A stretch of 36,753 nucleotides of DNA from a virus: positions 1 through 36,753 of IMG/VR virus record IMGVR_UViG_3300036819_000343; one strand, written 5' to 3'. The notes below the pieces were generated by a model. The model was not told the origin of the DNA. It ran no database searches and saw only the letters and a list, made by a program, of their open reading frames with translations. Within the stretch, counting starts at the first letter, position 1. Every line of letters begins with the position of its first letter. A program made the position numbers and the translations under genes. Positions 1 to 8,290 of the stretch are shown here, piece by piece.

Positions 1-1179
1 ATGCAGGTACATGACGCGCAATTTGTTGGAGTATTCACCCGCCATCTTCGAACGTGCCAGTATCGCGGAAAGCGTGAATACCGTCACTGGCGGAAATGCG
101 GTTGCCCCAAATGGCTCTATTACAGACAGAGCGGGGATCGCATTCGTGAGTCCGCCCAGACGATCTTCTGGAGCACGGCAGAAGAGAAAGCTCGAAAGAA
201 AGAACAGGAATTAAGGAACGCCGCCCTGGGCAAACCTCTGCCTGCCGAAGCTGGTCTTACAGTCGCCGATGCGATCACTCGATACCTGGCCAATAAGCGC
301 AGCGAACGTCTCTCCGACGTCACGATCAAGAAGCTAGAACTCATCTTCAAACGACGCCTGCTTGATTGGTGCAATCGCAATGGCATTCACTACTTGGCAC
401 ATTTGACGCTGCCCAAGCTTCAGGAATGGCGGGGCACATGGCCCGAGAGTGCGCTGGCGGCAAGCAAGACTCAGCAGCGGGTCAGAGGCTTCTTTCTATT
501 CCTTCACAATAACGGCTGGATCACAACGAATCCCGCTCGTGGCCTCAGCAAGATCCGTCTGAGTAGAAAGGAGCCGAGCTATTTCACGAACTCGGAACTG
601 GAGAAGATTCTCGACGCTACCTATATATACGGGAAGACTGAGACCGAACGGCGTCGCGTTCGGGCATTCGTGCAGCTCATGCGCTGGTCTGGTCTAGCCG
701 TTCGAGATGCAGTGACGCTGGAGCGGTCGAAATTAGATCATCAAGACCGCCTCATTCTCCAACGCACAAAGACGTCGGAGCCTGTGTTCGTGGAACTGCC
801 GTATGACGTCGCCGAGGAACTGCGGAATGTTCCGAACGGGCTGAAGCCGAATCCCAGATATTTCTTTTGGTCTGGCAGCGGGCTTCCCAAGACGGCAGTA
901 GCGGATTGGCAACGTGCCCTCCGCAGGCTATTCGAGTTGGCCGACATCAAGCATCCCGACAGCACGAAGAAGCGTTGCCACTCGCACATGTTCCGCCACA
1001 CATTCAGCATTCATTTGCTCGATGCTGGGGTCCCAATAGAAACGGTCGCCGCGCTGCTGGGGCATTCGAGCACCAAGACGACGGAGAAGTATTACAAGTC
1101 ACACACCCAGGTTACGCAGCAACGCATCTCGCTTGAGCTACGTCGTGCCTGGAAGAAGATCGAGCAGAGGAAAGATTAA
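1..1179 (+). CDS. int: Tyrosine recombinase / phage integrase
   Basis: This 392-residue protein is a site-specific recombinase that would integrate and excise the phage genome at attachment sites. The catalytic set is visible: Arg235 in SGLAVRD, His329-x-x-Arg332 in HMFRH, His355 in LLGHSS, and the nucleophile Tyr364 in TEKYYK. The N-terminus is rich in Cys, His and basic residues (CQYRGKREYRHWRKCGCPKW), probably an arm-binding or zinc-like element, followed by a SAM-like core-binding domain at about residues 80-180. The length is normal for the family. The ATG is the first base of the window, so a slightly longer form starting upstream cannot be excluded. Its stop overlaps the stop of the convergent HEPN gene. 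Identification as an integrase is secure; the attachment site is not identifiable here. Confidence 0.93.
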   Translation: MQVHDAQFVGVFTRHLRTCQYRGKREYRHWRKCGCPKWLYYRQSGDRIRESAQTIFWSTAEEKARKKEQELRNAALGKPLPAEAGLTVADAITRYLANKRSERLSDVTIKKLELIFKRRLLDWCNRNGIHYLAHLTLPKLQEWRGTWPESALAASKTQQRVRGFFLFLHNNGWITTNPARGLSKIRLSRKEPSYFTNSELEKILDATYIYGKTETERRRVRAFVQLMRWSGLAVRDAVTLERSKLDHQDRLILQRTKTSEPVFVELPYDVAEELRNVPNGLKPNPRYFFWSGSGLPKTAVADWQRALRRLFELADIKHPDSTKKRCHSHMFRHTFSIHLLDAGVPIETVAALLGHSSTKTTEKYYKSHTQVTQQRISLELRRAWKKIEQRKD

Positions 1180-2063
1180 TTATGTGGCTTTTTCCTCGCC
1201 GTCCACCCTTTCTCTATGTGGTCCACGAACTCCTCAGCCAACATGGCGGCTCCTCTGATCTGCGCTTCACTTATGTCATGTATCGTGCCATCCTCTTTTT
1301 TCCCATTGCGATGCACTAGCTCATGGCGCAGTTTTATCACATCTTCAAGTTGTGTCGTGTCGGTAGGGAAGCTCACGCTAAGAACCGTTTGATACAAGCG
1401 GCGCACTGCCTTTAGCCGATGCCAAACGAGTATCGAAAGTTCGGAGTGCGCAATCTTGTCGATTGCTCCCATCGTCTTATATATGTCGCTCAATGGAAAT
1501 TTACGTTCCTTGAAAGAACCGCTCTCCTCGAAAAATTTACGCAGCAACGCTGGGTCATTCTTAACGTGGGAAGTAAAGAAGTCCGACAGAAAACATTCAA
1601 GAACTGTCACAACATTGGCATACAAGAGACGATTTATAATCTTGCGCGTTGGAGCTTCCATTTGATTGCCAAGTACACTCAGAATGTCTAAAAGGCCGCT
1701 CCGAAAAACACCCAGATGATCCGAACCAATGCCTAGGAACGCTGCATCTTCGTCTGAAATATCAGGATTGGCGGGTGCCCATTCCGACGAAATCTTCTGG
1801 AGCTGCTTCACCAGTTCCTCTATGACATCGCTTGGCACAATGTTTTCGAACTCGGTGTTCAGCTCGGTTGAGGGATGATACGGGCCTCCCCAAATGTATA
1901 TATACCCTTCGTCATATGGGGTGTGTTCGGCGGGGTGTTCGAAGTTCATGAGGAACCACGCTCGCATCGCCTCAATTTGAATGTCGCGATCTGCGTTCGA
2001 AAGCTCTGGCACCGAAATGAAGCTTCCGTCAAGTAGGAAATACCCGTTCGGTTCGCTATCCAT
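1176..2063 (-). CDS. HEPN-domain protein, putative RNase effector
   Basis: This 295-residue protein is the last gene of a four-gene minus-strand operon. The C-terminal helical half contains RHELVH (Arg246-x4-His251), the Rx4-6H active-site signature of HEPN ribonucleases, followed by a helix that runs to the end. The N-terminal 100 residues form a separate domain containing YDEGYIYIWGGPY; from memory similar segments occur in other HEPN proteins linked to defence or toxin loci. HEPN proteins commonly cut RNA in abortive-infection, toxin-antitoxin and CRISPR settings. Here the enzymatic role is inference from the motif. The gap to the upstream membrane-protein gene is 13 nt, which suggests co-translation. 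It ends on the integrase stop codon, so the operon lies tight against the integration module. Confidence 0.72.
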   Translation of the reverse strand: MDSEPNGYFLLDGSFISVPELSNADRDIQIEAMRAWFLMNFEHPAEHTPYDEGYIYIWGGPYHPSTELNTEFENIVPSDVIEELVKQLQKISSEWAPANPDISDEDAAFLGIGSDHLGVFRSGLLDILSVLGNQMEAPTRKIINRLLYANVVTVLECFLSDFFTSHVKNDPALLRKFFEESGSFKERKFPLSDIYKTMGAIDKIAHSELSILVWHRLKAVRRLYQTVLSVSFPTDTTQLEDVIKLRHELVHRNGKKEDGTIHDISEAQIRGAAMLAEEFVDHIEKGWTARKKPHN

Positions 2064-2076
2064 AAGGATGTGTGAT

Positions 2077-2793
2077 TTATAGTTCGTCGATGCTGGCGAG
2101 AAGCCTTTCTGCGTAACCGTCAGCGGCGATCCTGACCCAGTTTGGTGTGATCCGTATGAACCACCACACGAGCAAAAGGCTGACGATGGAAATAGCCGTT
2201 ATATTCCCAAACCACACTACTGCATTCGCTCTGGCTTGTACTCGCGTGAGGACGGCGAGAGCCGCCAAACTGAAAATACAAAGAGTTATGCCAATAGGTT
2301 TTAGTGCCCAGAGATTGCGACGAAAACCGTAGTTCATATTTTCTTGAAAAAGAAGCTGGAATCGCTCCTTGTCCCGAGTTTTCGAGAGAAGATAATCGAC
2401 ACAGCTTGCATATTTTTCGTCTGCTTCCGTTGCGTGTTCTTTCTCTTGTGCTGCAGTCGGGAGCTTAATGTCAGGCAGCAAGGAGCACAATCGCAAGTGA
2501 TAACGAGCTAGAGTGTGTGCATTCAGGCGTGTATCTCTGTGTTGAAGCATTACTGTCGTTGGTTTGCCGCCCCACTTATCAAATAGTAGTTTTTCTTTGG
2601 ATTTGCCAGTGTCTCTCACGAGCTGGGAGAGTAAGAACGTGAAGCCAAGGGAAGATGCCAGACCGAAAAGAGTTCCTTCAGTGGCAGACTCCTTAAAACC
2701 CAGACCTGCAACTGCCAAGGCGACGGGCAGTGCAACCAAGAACGCGGGCCTCAGTCGCGCATTTCTCGTGTACTCGTCAAGTCCGCTTTTCAT
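2077..2793 (-). CDS. Membrane protein with N- and C-terminal TM pairs, defence-operon component
   Basis: A 238-residue protein of no family I can name with certainty. Residues about 16-33 and 40-57 look like a first hydrophobic pair; a soluble middle of about 100 residues follows (it contains WGGKPTT and ENMNYGFRRNLW), then two more membrane helices at about 168-185 and 192-212 and a short tail. The arrangement, two helices, a cytosolic loop and two helices, resembles membrane components of defence systems whose job is often to damage or signal at the membrane, but that is inference. It lies between the MBL hydrolase (10-nt gap upstream) and the HEPN gene (13-nt gap downstream), so the three are very likely made together. 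Alternative: a sensor for a cell-envelope or nucleotide signal. Confidence 0.65.
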   Translation of the reverse strand: MKSGLDEYTRNARLRPAFLVALPVALAVAGLGFKESATEGTLFGLASSLGFTFLLSQLVRDTGKSKEKLLFDKWGGKPTTVMLQHRDTRLNAHTLARYHLRLCSLLPDIKLPTAAQEKEHATEADEKYASCVDYLLSKTRDKERFQLLFQENMNYGFRRNLWALKPIGITLCIFSLAALAVLTRVQARANAVVWFGNITAISIVSLLLVWWFIRITPNWVRIAADGYAERLLASIDEL

Positions 2794-2803
2794 TTCTGTC
2801 AGT

Positions 2804-3856
2804 CTAAGCTTCTACACTATCGTAGAAAGGCACCTTCGGTGCTGGGGACCAATTGTTGCGGCCTGACGTGCCGAAAAAATGGCAAAGGCCAACACCCGCT
2901 GTTACGTAAACGCCCGTTCCTCTTCTGAGCAGAGCATTCGTGACCTTCTTGGCAGGATGTTTGGGTGCGTTAGCCCCAGCCGATACATAGGCGCTGCTTG
3001 CCTTTATTCTGTTGAGTATTGTCTTGCCGACGTTGTGTTTGCTCCCGTGGTGAGGGACTTGCATGAAGCGAAGATCATCCAGCCGAATGTTCAGGCTGGC
3101 CGCGTAGTCCGCCGCTGCCGTCAACGCAGGTATTCCTGCATCGCCAGTGAAGAGCAATTTGTGGCCGTCAACTGTCAATAGCGAAATGACGGACGAGTTG
3201 TTCTCAGGGCTGGTAACGCCCGAGTCGTCGAGGCTCTCATATTGCATGTCCATTTTCTCCGCCACCCATTCAATCGCTTCCTTCGCACTTGCCACTGCTT
3301 TTTGCAGGATGCCAGGAACAGGATAGAGGGCGGTAGGAGTCTCACGAAACAGAGCGAGCAACTGCTGATAGTAGTCGCGGCTCGGTCCTAGTATCCGAAT
3401 GTTGTCCCAAGTCATACCAGTGAATGGCTCGTAGATCTTCTTGCCTTTATCATCACAGAGTTCTTGTAGGTCGTGGGCCGCCGTGATCGCCTTTTGCAGC
3501 TTCTCCTTCAGCTTCTTCGGTGTCGATGGATTCTTGAAAAGCTCGCATATTTCGTCCGCATGATCCCACGGCTTGTGCATCAGCAGGAAGCCAAAGTCGA
3601 GCTTTTCGAGGACGATCTTCAGACCGCAAGCGTGGTCAATGTCAGGGTGGGTGCAAAGAACGGCGTCAACATAAGTGGTGCCATATTGGTTCGTAACGTG
3701 GTTGACTAGATTCTGGCCAGCTTCCAGCGTCCCACCGTCGATTATGAGAACCTTCTGCTGGTCACGAGGGCCAGCGAGATTGCCCCATCGAACCGCAATA
3801 GCATCACCACTTTTTTCGCCATCCCCTACAGCGATAAAATCAACTTCAAACGCCAT
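2804..3856 (-). CDS. MBL-fold metallo-hydrolase, ComEC/Rec2 C-terminal type
   Basis: A 350-residue metallo-beta-lactamase-fold hydrolase. The metal-binding signature HxDxDH is complete: His70, Asp72, Asp74 and His75 in THPDIDHACGL. It is preceded by the first strand motif VDFIAVGDG and followed by LLFTGDAG and VPHHGSKHN, which carry the later metal ligands. This set matches the soluble hydrolase domain at the end of ComEC and its stand-alone relatives, which act on phosphodiesters in nucleic acids or nucleotides. I chose the ATG at 3856 because GGAGG sits five bases before it; the open frame extends 17 codons further but without a good ribosome site. It is the second gene of the minus-strand operon. 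Substrate is unknown; a role in degrading DNA or a nucleotide signal is inference. Confidence 0.82.
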   Translation of the reverse strand: MAFEVDFIAVGDGEKSGDAIAVRWGNLAGPRDQQKVLIIDGGTLEAGQNLVNHVTNQYGTTYVDAVLCTHPDIDHACGLKIVLEKLDFGFLLMHKPWDHADEICELFKNPSTPKKLKEKLQKAITAAHDLQELCDDKGKKIYEPFTGMTWDNIRILGPSRDYYQQLLALFRETPTALYPVPGILQKAVASAKEAIEWVAEKMDMQYESLDDSGVTSPENNSSVISLLTVDGHKLLFTGDAGIPALTAAADYAASLNIRLDDLRFMQVPHHGSKHNVGKTILNRIKASSAYVSAGANAPKHPAKKVTNALLRRGTGVYVTAGVGLCHFFGTSGRNNWSPAPKVPFYDSVEA

Positions 3857-3876
3857 ACTGCCTCCAAAGGAATACT

Positions 3877-4122
3877 CTATCTCTGCTGCTGCGACGATTG
3901 CGGCCATCGTCGATCAATCTCTTTCATAATCTCATCCGCCCATCGGATTGCGTCATCAATGATGCAGATCGTCGCAGGGATTCTTCTCACGTTATCGAAT
4001 TGAGCAAGCTTTCGAGCGGCGAGAATCGCAGCGGCAATTAGCAGAACTCGCTTGCGTCCCTCATCCACGTCCAAGAGTGTAGCACTTTCGTCTTGTGTTC
4101 GCCTGCGAATCTGTGACATCAT
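3877..4122 (-). CDS. Small helical protein, first gene of the minus-strand operon
   Basis: About 81 residues with no recognised domain. The sequence is mostly helical, with a run IRRIP-like core and a C-terminal charged helix (IRWADEIMKEIDRRW). The frame is open upstream to 4200, but that start would overlap the divergent methyltransferase start at 4189, so I prefer the ATG at 4122 (a second ATG is at 4119). The ribosome site is weak (TTGGG). Its stop lies 20 nt upstream of the MBL start, so it is probably the promoter-proximal gene of the operon. Possible roles are an antitoxin, a regulator or a small accessory subunit; the sequence does not decide between them. Confidence 0.5.
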   Translation of the reverse strand: MMSQIRRRTQDESATLLDVDEGRKRVLLIAAAILAARKLAQFDNVRRIPATICIIDDAIRWADEIMKEIDRRWPQSSQQQR

Positions 4123-4139
4123 CCCAATGTGCCGTGTTT

Positions 4140-4150
4140 CCCACAGTGGG
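4140..4150. promoter_or_regulatory. Palindrome between divergent operons
   Basis: CCCACAGTGGG is an 11-bp palindrome in the 66-nt gap between the leftward HEPN/MBL operon and the rightward methyltransferase operon. Its place between two divergent starts suits an operator for one or both promoters. No matching repressor gene is evident beside it, unless the small protein at 3877-4122 does this. Confidence 0.35.
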
Positions 4151-4188
4151 CCACGGAGTTTTTCGGTGTAATCTAAAATCGGTGTACG

Positions 4189-5469
4189 ATGGCCACACAA
4201 CAGACCTCACTTTTTGCCGATGACGTTCCCGTTGTTCCCCTTCCAGTTTCATCTACGTTCACTCCAAACATGTCCCTTCCAGTACACCGTTGGTTCAGAT
4301 ACAGCGCGGGCTTTTCTGCTTCGTGGGTCGAATCAATCATCAAGGCTACGTCTGGCAAAGTCGTCACATTCGATCCGTTTGCGGGCTCTGCCACGACTTT
4401 GTTGGCAGCAGAAACGGCGGGAGCAGAAAGCTGGGGAATAGAAGCACACCCATTCGTCTATCGCGTCGCGCGTGCCAAACTTCACTATCGAACAGATCCG
4501 CAGCTATACCTTCGAAAAATCGAAACTCTCGTTCGGACTGCCGAAGAGATTAAGCCAGACTTGGAAACCTATCCGTCGCTGATCCGAAAGTGCTATTCGG
4601 ACGAGGCACTGGCTCATCTTGATAAGTTGCGACGAGGGTTTGAGCAAGTGAGAGACGACTCGCCTGCATCAGAACTGGCGTGGATGACCTTGATAGCAAT
4701 ATTGAGAAAAGTTTCGAGTGCGGGAACGGCTCAGTGGCAATACATTCTGCCGAAGAAACAAAAGCGGACGACGACTAATGTCACGACCGCATTCGCTGAG
4801 TTTTCACGCACGATCTATCACGACATGCGTCAGTCCTCATCCGTGTCAGGACCTGCCGCGAATCTTCTGCTTGGTGATGCTCGTGGTTGCGCGGGAGTCC
4901 CGCATGGTGAGATCAACTTGGTCATCACATCCCCGCCGTACCCTAACAACTACGATTACGCGGATGCAACAAGACTTGAGATGTCATTCATGCGAGAGAT
5001 TGACGGGTGGGGTGATTTGCAAGAGAGTGTAAGAAAATACCTCATTCGCTCGTGTTCACAACATGTACCTGAGAGCTCGATTGACCTTGGATCAGTTTTG
5101 CAAACGCCTGAACTCGCTCCCATTCGCGGAGAACTTGAATCCGTCTGTCGCCAGCTTGCAGACATCAGAGAAACAAAGGGTGGCAGGAAGACCTATCATC
5201 TGATGATCGCTTGCTACTTTCGAGATTTGGCGCTGACGTGGCATTCTCTTCGTTCTGTCTGCACCAGCCCATCTCGTGTTTGTTTTGTCATTGGAGATTC
5301 TGCTCCTTATGGGGTGTACGTTCCAGTCATTCCTTGGCTAGGCTCTCTTGCCATCTCAGCGGGCTTTAGGTCCTATAGTTTTGAGAAAATACGTGACAGA
5401 AACATCAAGTGGAAGAATCGCAAGCATCGCGTGCCGCTACAAGAAGGGCATCTCTGGGTTGAAGGATAG
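4189..5469 (+). CDS. DNA methyltransferase (amino-MTase, N4C or N6A)
   Basis: A 426-residue exocyclic-amino DNA methyltransferase. The AdoMet-binding motif I is at residues 61-70 (FDPFAGSATT), and the catalytic motif IV is TSPPYPNNYDYAD at about residue 247. SPPY rather than DPPY is commonest among N4-cytosine enzymes, so N4-cytosine is my first guess. Motif I precedes motif IV, as in the alpha or gamma class. About 175 residues lie between them, enough for target recognition. The ATG at 4189 lacks a strong ribosome site. It is followed after 2 nt by a putative endonuclease gene, the usual layout of a Type II restriction-modification pair, in which this enzyme would protect the lysogen's own DNA. 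The specificity cannot be read from the sequence. Confidence 0.85.
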   Translation: MATQQTSLFADDVPVVPLPVSSTFTPNMSLPVHRWFRYSAGFSASWVESIIKATSGKVVTFDPFAGSATTLLAAETAGAESWGIEAHPFVYRVARAKLHYRTDPQLYLRKIETLVRTAEEIKPDLETYPSLIRKCYSDEALAHLDKLRRGFEQVRDDSPASELAWMTLIAILRKVSSAGTAQWQYILPKKQKRTTTNVTTAFAEFSRTIYHDMRQSSSVSGPAANLLLGDARGCAGVPHGEINLVITSPPYPNNYDYADATRLEMSFMREIDGWGDLQESVRKYLIRSCSQHVPESSIDLGSVLQTPELAPIRGELESVCRQLADIRETKGGRKTYHLMIACYFRDLALTWHSLRSVCTSPSRVCFVIGDSAPYGVYVPVIPWLGSLAISAGFRSYSFEKIRDRNIKWKNRKHRVPLQEGHLWVEG

Positions 5470-5471
5470 AA

Positions 5472-6365
5472 ATGGCTGAATCACCCGCCCACCGATTCGG
5501 ACAGATAGTCGGAGAAGTGCTTGAGGCTGCTGTTGCCCCTCTCCTAGCTGAGTTTGCAGACAAGCACAGTCTCTATTTAGACAAGCAAGGGGAACGTACA
5601 TGCAGACCAGGTAAACGATGCACGTGGCTCGATTTGAACGAGAACAAGCATGATTTGGATTTCGTTCTGGAGCGCGGAGGCAGTGCTGAGAGACTCGGCA
5701 TCCCCGCTGCATTCATAGAGACTGCATGGAGGCGCTACACCAAACATTCACGCAACAAGGCTCAAGAAATACAAGGGGCCATTGTCCCGTTGGCGGAGAC
5801 ATATAAGAATGCACGTCCGTTCATTGGAGTCATTCTCGCAGGAGTGTTCACTGAAGGGGCTTTGAATCAGCTTCGATCCCTTGGATTTAGTGTTCTGTAT
5901 TTTTCTTACGAGAGCGTGATTGCTGCGTTCCAGGATTACGGGATCGACGCTGCGTTCGAAGAGGACACCTCAGTTGAGGAGTTCAAGAAGAAAGTGGATG
6001 CGTATGACTCGATGTCATCAGCAAAGCGAAAGGCTCTCGCGAAGGCTTTGTTACGAAAACAGAAGGGTGATGTTGAAAAATTCATCGAAGTGCTGGAAAA
6101 GGTTGTTTCGCGTCAGATAGACCGAATCACAATCTTGCCATTGCATGGCACTGCAAAAGACCTTCCGACCGTTGCAGACGCGATCAAGTTCATCGAAGGC
6201 TACGAGGAAAAGTCAGACAAGCACCCGATCCAACGGTATGAGATTCACATTCGATACAACAATGGGGATTCCATCGAGGCCACATTTCGTGACAAAGAGG
6301 ATGCCGTTACATTTCTTCGCACGTATCAACCCGTGCCAGTCGCGGAGATCAAGAAGCAAATCTGA
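5472..6365 (+). CDS. Putative Type II restriction endonuclease
   Basis: A 297-residue protein starting 2 nt after the methyltransferase stop, with GAAGGA ahead of the ATG. An acidic signature suggests a PD-(D/E)XK-type fold: Asp61 and Asp63 in HDLDFVLERGG, then Glu83 in AFIETAWRRY, followed by KHSRNKAQEIQGA. The classical E-x-K is not present; Lys91 or Lys96 may replace it, so the catalytic assignment is tentative. The C-terminal half (after about residue 165) is charged and helical. The position next to a methyltransferase is the strongest evidence that it is the cognate nuclease that cuts unmodified incoming DNA. I do not recognise the exact enzyme or its recognition site. Confidence 0.68.
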   Translation: MAESPAHRFGQIVGEVLEAAVAPLLAEFADKHSLYLDKQGERTCRPGKRCTWLDLNENKHDLDFVLERGGSAERLGIPAAFIETAWRRYTKHSRNKAQEIQGAIVPLAETYKNARPFIGVILAGVFTEGALNQLRSLGFSVLYFSYESVIAAFQDYGIDAAFEEDTSVEEFKKKVDAYDSMSSAKRKALAKALLRKQKGDVEKFIEVLEKVVSRQIDRITILPLHGTAKDLPTVADAIKFIEGYEEKSDKHPIQRYEIHIRYNNGDSIEATFRDKEDAVTFLRTYQPVPVAEIKKQI

Positions 6366-6477
6366 CTCGCCTAGAGCTTTGGTTTATGCGTCGGGAACTA
6401 GCATGGCCGAAGCGAGCGGTCCCGATGTCGAGGGCAAGCTTGGCAGACCAGAGCATTGAAAAATTTGGAGAGTGTTG

Positions 6478-7479
6478 ATGACGGATATTCACTATTTCCC
6501 GCGCTACTCGCAACCTGAAAACTTCGCGACGAACAACACTCTGCTTTTGCTATTGAGATTGAATCAGTACAACCGATTCAAGTTCGAACGCTTTATGGAA
6601 AAACTGTGCGCCGATCAGGATTTTCAACTGTCAGGGTCATGGCTTCAGTTCAGTCAGCAGAGAGGTACGGGCAAAAGCGTCCTCGACGGCTACATAAGCC
6701 AAGACAGTCTCAAGATAGCGGTGGAGACGAAACGAGGGGATGGCTTTGACCTTGACCAGTTGGAGCGACATTTAGGGGTGTTCGGGACGGAGCAGCACAA
6801 ACTTCTCATTCTGCTGAGTCCAACGTTGCGGAACGATTCCATATTGAAAGACATAGGTCTCAAGGCTGACAAGCAGAGCATTCAGGTCAGCTACAAGTCT
6901 TTTGAGGAAATCATCAGGATTATGAGAGAGTGTCTGTCCGATCACGACGAGGAAATGACGGCGCTCGTGAATGATTATGAATCGTTCTGTAGCGAGTGGG
7001 GACTGTTGCCGAGAGACCGGTACACGATGTTTGTACCAACTTGTGGAGCATCATTCCAAGACAATCTGGACTTTGCCCTGTACTACTGCCCAGTGCAGTA
7101 CAGTCGCCGCAAAGCGAAGTATCTCGGCGTTTACAGCAACAGATCAGTACGAGCCGTTGGGGAAATCGTCAAGATTGTTCCCTGTAATATCAACTTGACC
7201 TCAAATGAAGTGGTGACTGCCGACGATCAGAAATTGACTGCCTCTGAGAAAGAACGAATCATCGCGGCCACTCGAAAAGCTCCCGTCCACGATTATGACG
7301 TGACAGTTGGGCACAAGTTCTTCCTGTGCGAAAGAATGACTACGACCGAGTTTCGCAAGATTACGCCAGGCCCGCTCCGTGGATTTTGCTACTTCGATCT
7401 TGAAAAGGAACTCGGCGGAAAAGTTCCCGACAACACCGAGGAACTTGCCTCAGCACTTCGCACCCATACCTGGCAATAA
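6478..7479 (+). CDS. PD-(D/E)XK-like nuclease domain protein
   Basis: About 333 residues from the ATG at 6478, chosen because GGAG lies seven bases upstream; GTG at 6472 and TTG at 6475 are in frame but too close to it. Near the N-terminus is VLDGYIS (Asp70) and, 13 residues on, VETKRGD (Glu83-x-Lys85), the D...ExK pattern of the restriction-endonuclease-like superfamily, with a small DxxQLERHL helix after it. The remainder (about residues 150-333) is unfamiliar and may bind DNA or a partner. It is third in line after the methyltransferase and endonuclease genes, separated by 112 nt. It may be a second nuclease of the same system, a stand-alone defence nuclease, or a phage DNA-processing enzyme. 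Confidence 0.68.
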   Translation: MTDIHYFPRYSQPENFATNNTLLLLLRLNQYNRFKFERFMEKLCADQDFQLSGSWLQFSQQRGTGKSVLDGYISQDSLKIAVETKRGDGFDLDQLERHLGVFGTEQHKLLILLSPTLRNDSILKDIGLKADKQSIQVSYKSFEEIIRIMRECLSDHDEEMTALVNDYESFCSEWGLLPRDRYTMFVPTCGASFQDNLDFALYYCPVQYSRRKAKYLGVYSNRSVRAVGEIVKIVPCNINLTSNEVVTADDQKLTASEKERIIAATRKAPVHDYDVTVGHKFFLCERMTTTEFRKITPGPLRGFCYFDLEKELGGKVPDNTEELASALRTHTWQ

Positions 7480-7582
7480 TCCAGAATGCCCCGAGCCACA
7501 CCAGGATTGATTGTGACCGTCCGCATCCTGACCCCATACTGAATCCCTCCGTAGTAAAACGGACGATTTTCGAGTGAATTCC

Positions 7583-7616
7583 TATACTAGCCATAAACAG
7601 CAAGGGGAGATTACGC
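7583..7616 (+). promoter_or_regulatory. Possible -10 box and ribosome site of the 7617 gene
   Basis: TATACT at 7583-7588 resembles a bacterial -10 box and is followed by AAGGGGAGATTAC just ahead of the ATG. A convincing -35 box is not visible at 16-18 nt. The related string ATACTAG recurs at about 8711 upstream of another small gene. Confidence 0.3.
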
Positions 7617-7874
7617 ATGAGCTACATCGTCAAGGTCACTGGTGCCGCAGGCACGGCGTCTCACGGCACCATCGCCTTTTCTGAAGATCCGATCATTGTT
7701 TACAGATGGGTTCATTACAGGCCGTTTCTAGGCGACAACAGGTCCAACGATAGAGACCCGCTAGGATACATACACGCCGTTCGTGTGAACCGTTTATCTC
7801 TGCGGAGGCGGAAAGACGGCAGGGAAATCCGTCAGGCAATCATTTCAGCGGTAGAGTCCAAAAGCACGTTTTAA
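7617..7874 (+). CDS. Hypothetical small phage protein
   Basis: An 85-residue protein that I do not recognise. The ribosome site (AAGGGGAG) eight bases before the ATG is strong, which supports a real gene. The sequence is soluble, with a beta-like N-terminus (SYIVKVTGAAGTASHGTIAF) and a basic stretch RLSLRRRKDGREIRQ near the end that could bind nucleic acid. It stands alone between the nuclease genes and a long non-coding stretch, a typical place for an early or accessory phage gene. Confidence 0.6.
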   Translation: MSYIVKVTGAAGTASHGTIAFSEDPIIVYRWVHYRPFLGDNRSNDRDPLGYIHAVRVNRLSLRRRKDGREIRQAIISAVESKSTF

Positions 7875-7879
7875 GAGCA

Positions 7880-8170
7880 TCTGAGTCGGAGATAGCGGCG
7901 AGTGAGGTGGTTGCTGAACTTGCAGGCCCGCGACCGCCGAAGGCTAGAGAATAGGCCATCGTCCAAACCCTGGCGCGTGACGTACCCAGGCAAAGCCGAA
8001 ACTTACACCGACTGAGTTAGCCGCGAGGCAACGGGTGGTATCAAGCCTGTTAGATGAGAAGTGAGTCCTCCCTGAGGCTCGCGCACCCGTTCGTTTATCT
8101 GCGCCTCACATTCGGGCGTGTATGTATTGCTTAGGTTCCTCTGCTCACTTGAGTTTCTAAACTCAAGACC
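7880..8170 (+). ncRNA. Candidate structured RNA region (multi-hairpin)
   Basis: This stretch lies within 495 nt (7875-8369) that hold no convincing gene. Several helices can be drawn by eye. GGTGGTTGC at 7906-7914 pairs with GCGACCGCC at 7930-7938 (nine pairs, two of them G-U). CCTGG at 7969-7973 pairs with CCAGG at 7986-7990. AACGGGTG at 8030-8037 pairs with CACCCGTT at 8084-8091 and encloses AGCCT/AGGCT. GCGCC at 8101-8105 pairs with GGCGT at 8115-8119. CTTGAGT/ACTCAAG forms a hairpin at 8148-8167. AGTCGG (7884-7889) could pair with CCGACT (8009-8014) over a distance. No known RNA family is recognised. Only pattern matching supports it; no conservation data are available. Confidence 0.38.
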
Positions 8171-8290
8171 CTGCATGTAGAGGAATGATTGACACGACCC
8201 ATGAGCTGTTTATTGATAATCGCCGTCGGCGTGTGCGCCGAGCGGCTATGAGTAGACGTGCTGATGTTCCGCTGGCTCTACGTTTGATTG

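Noticed and set aside
7880-8170. Group I intron
   Set aside because: The hairpins do not give a recognisable P3-P7 core, and no interrupted gene joins across the region.
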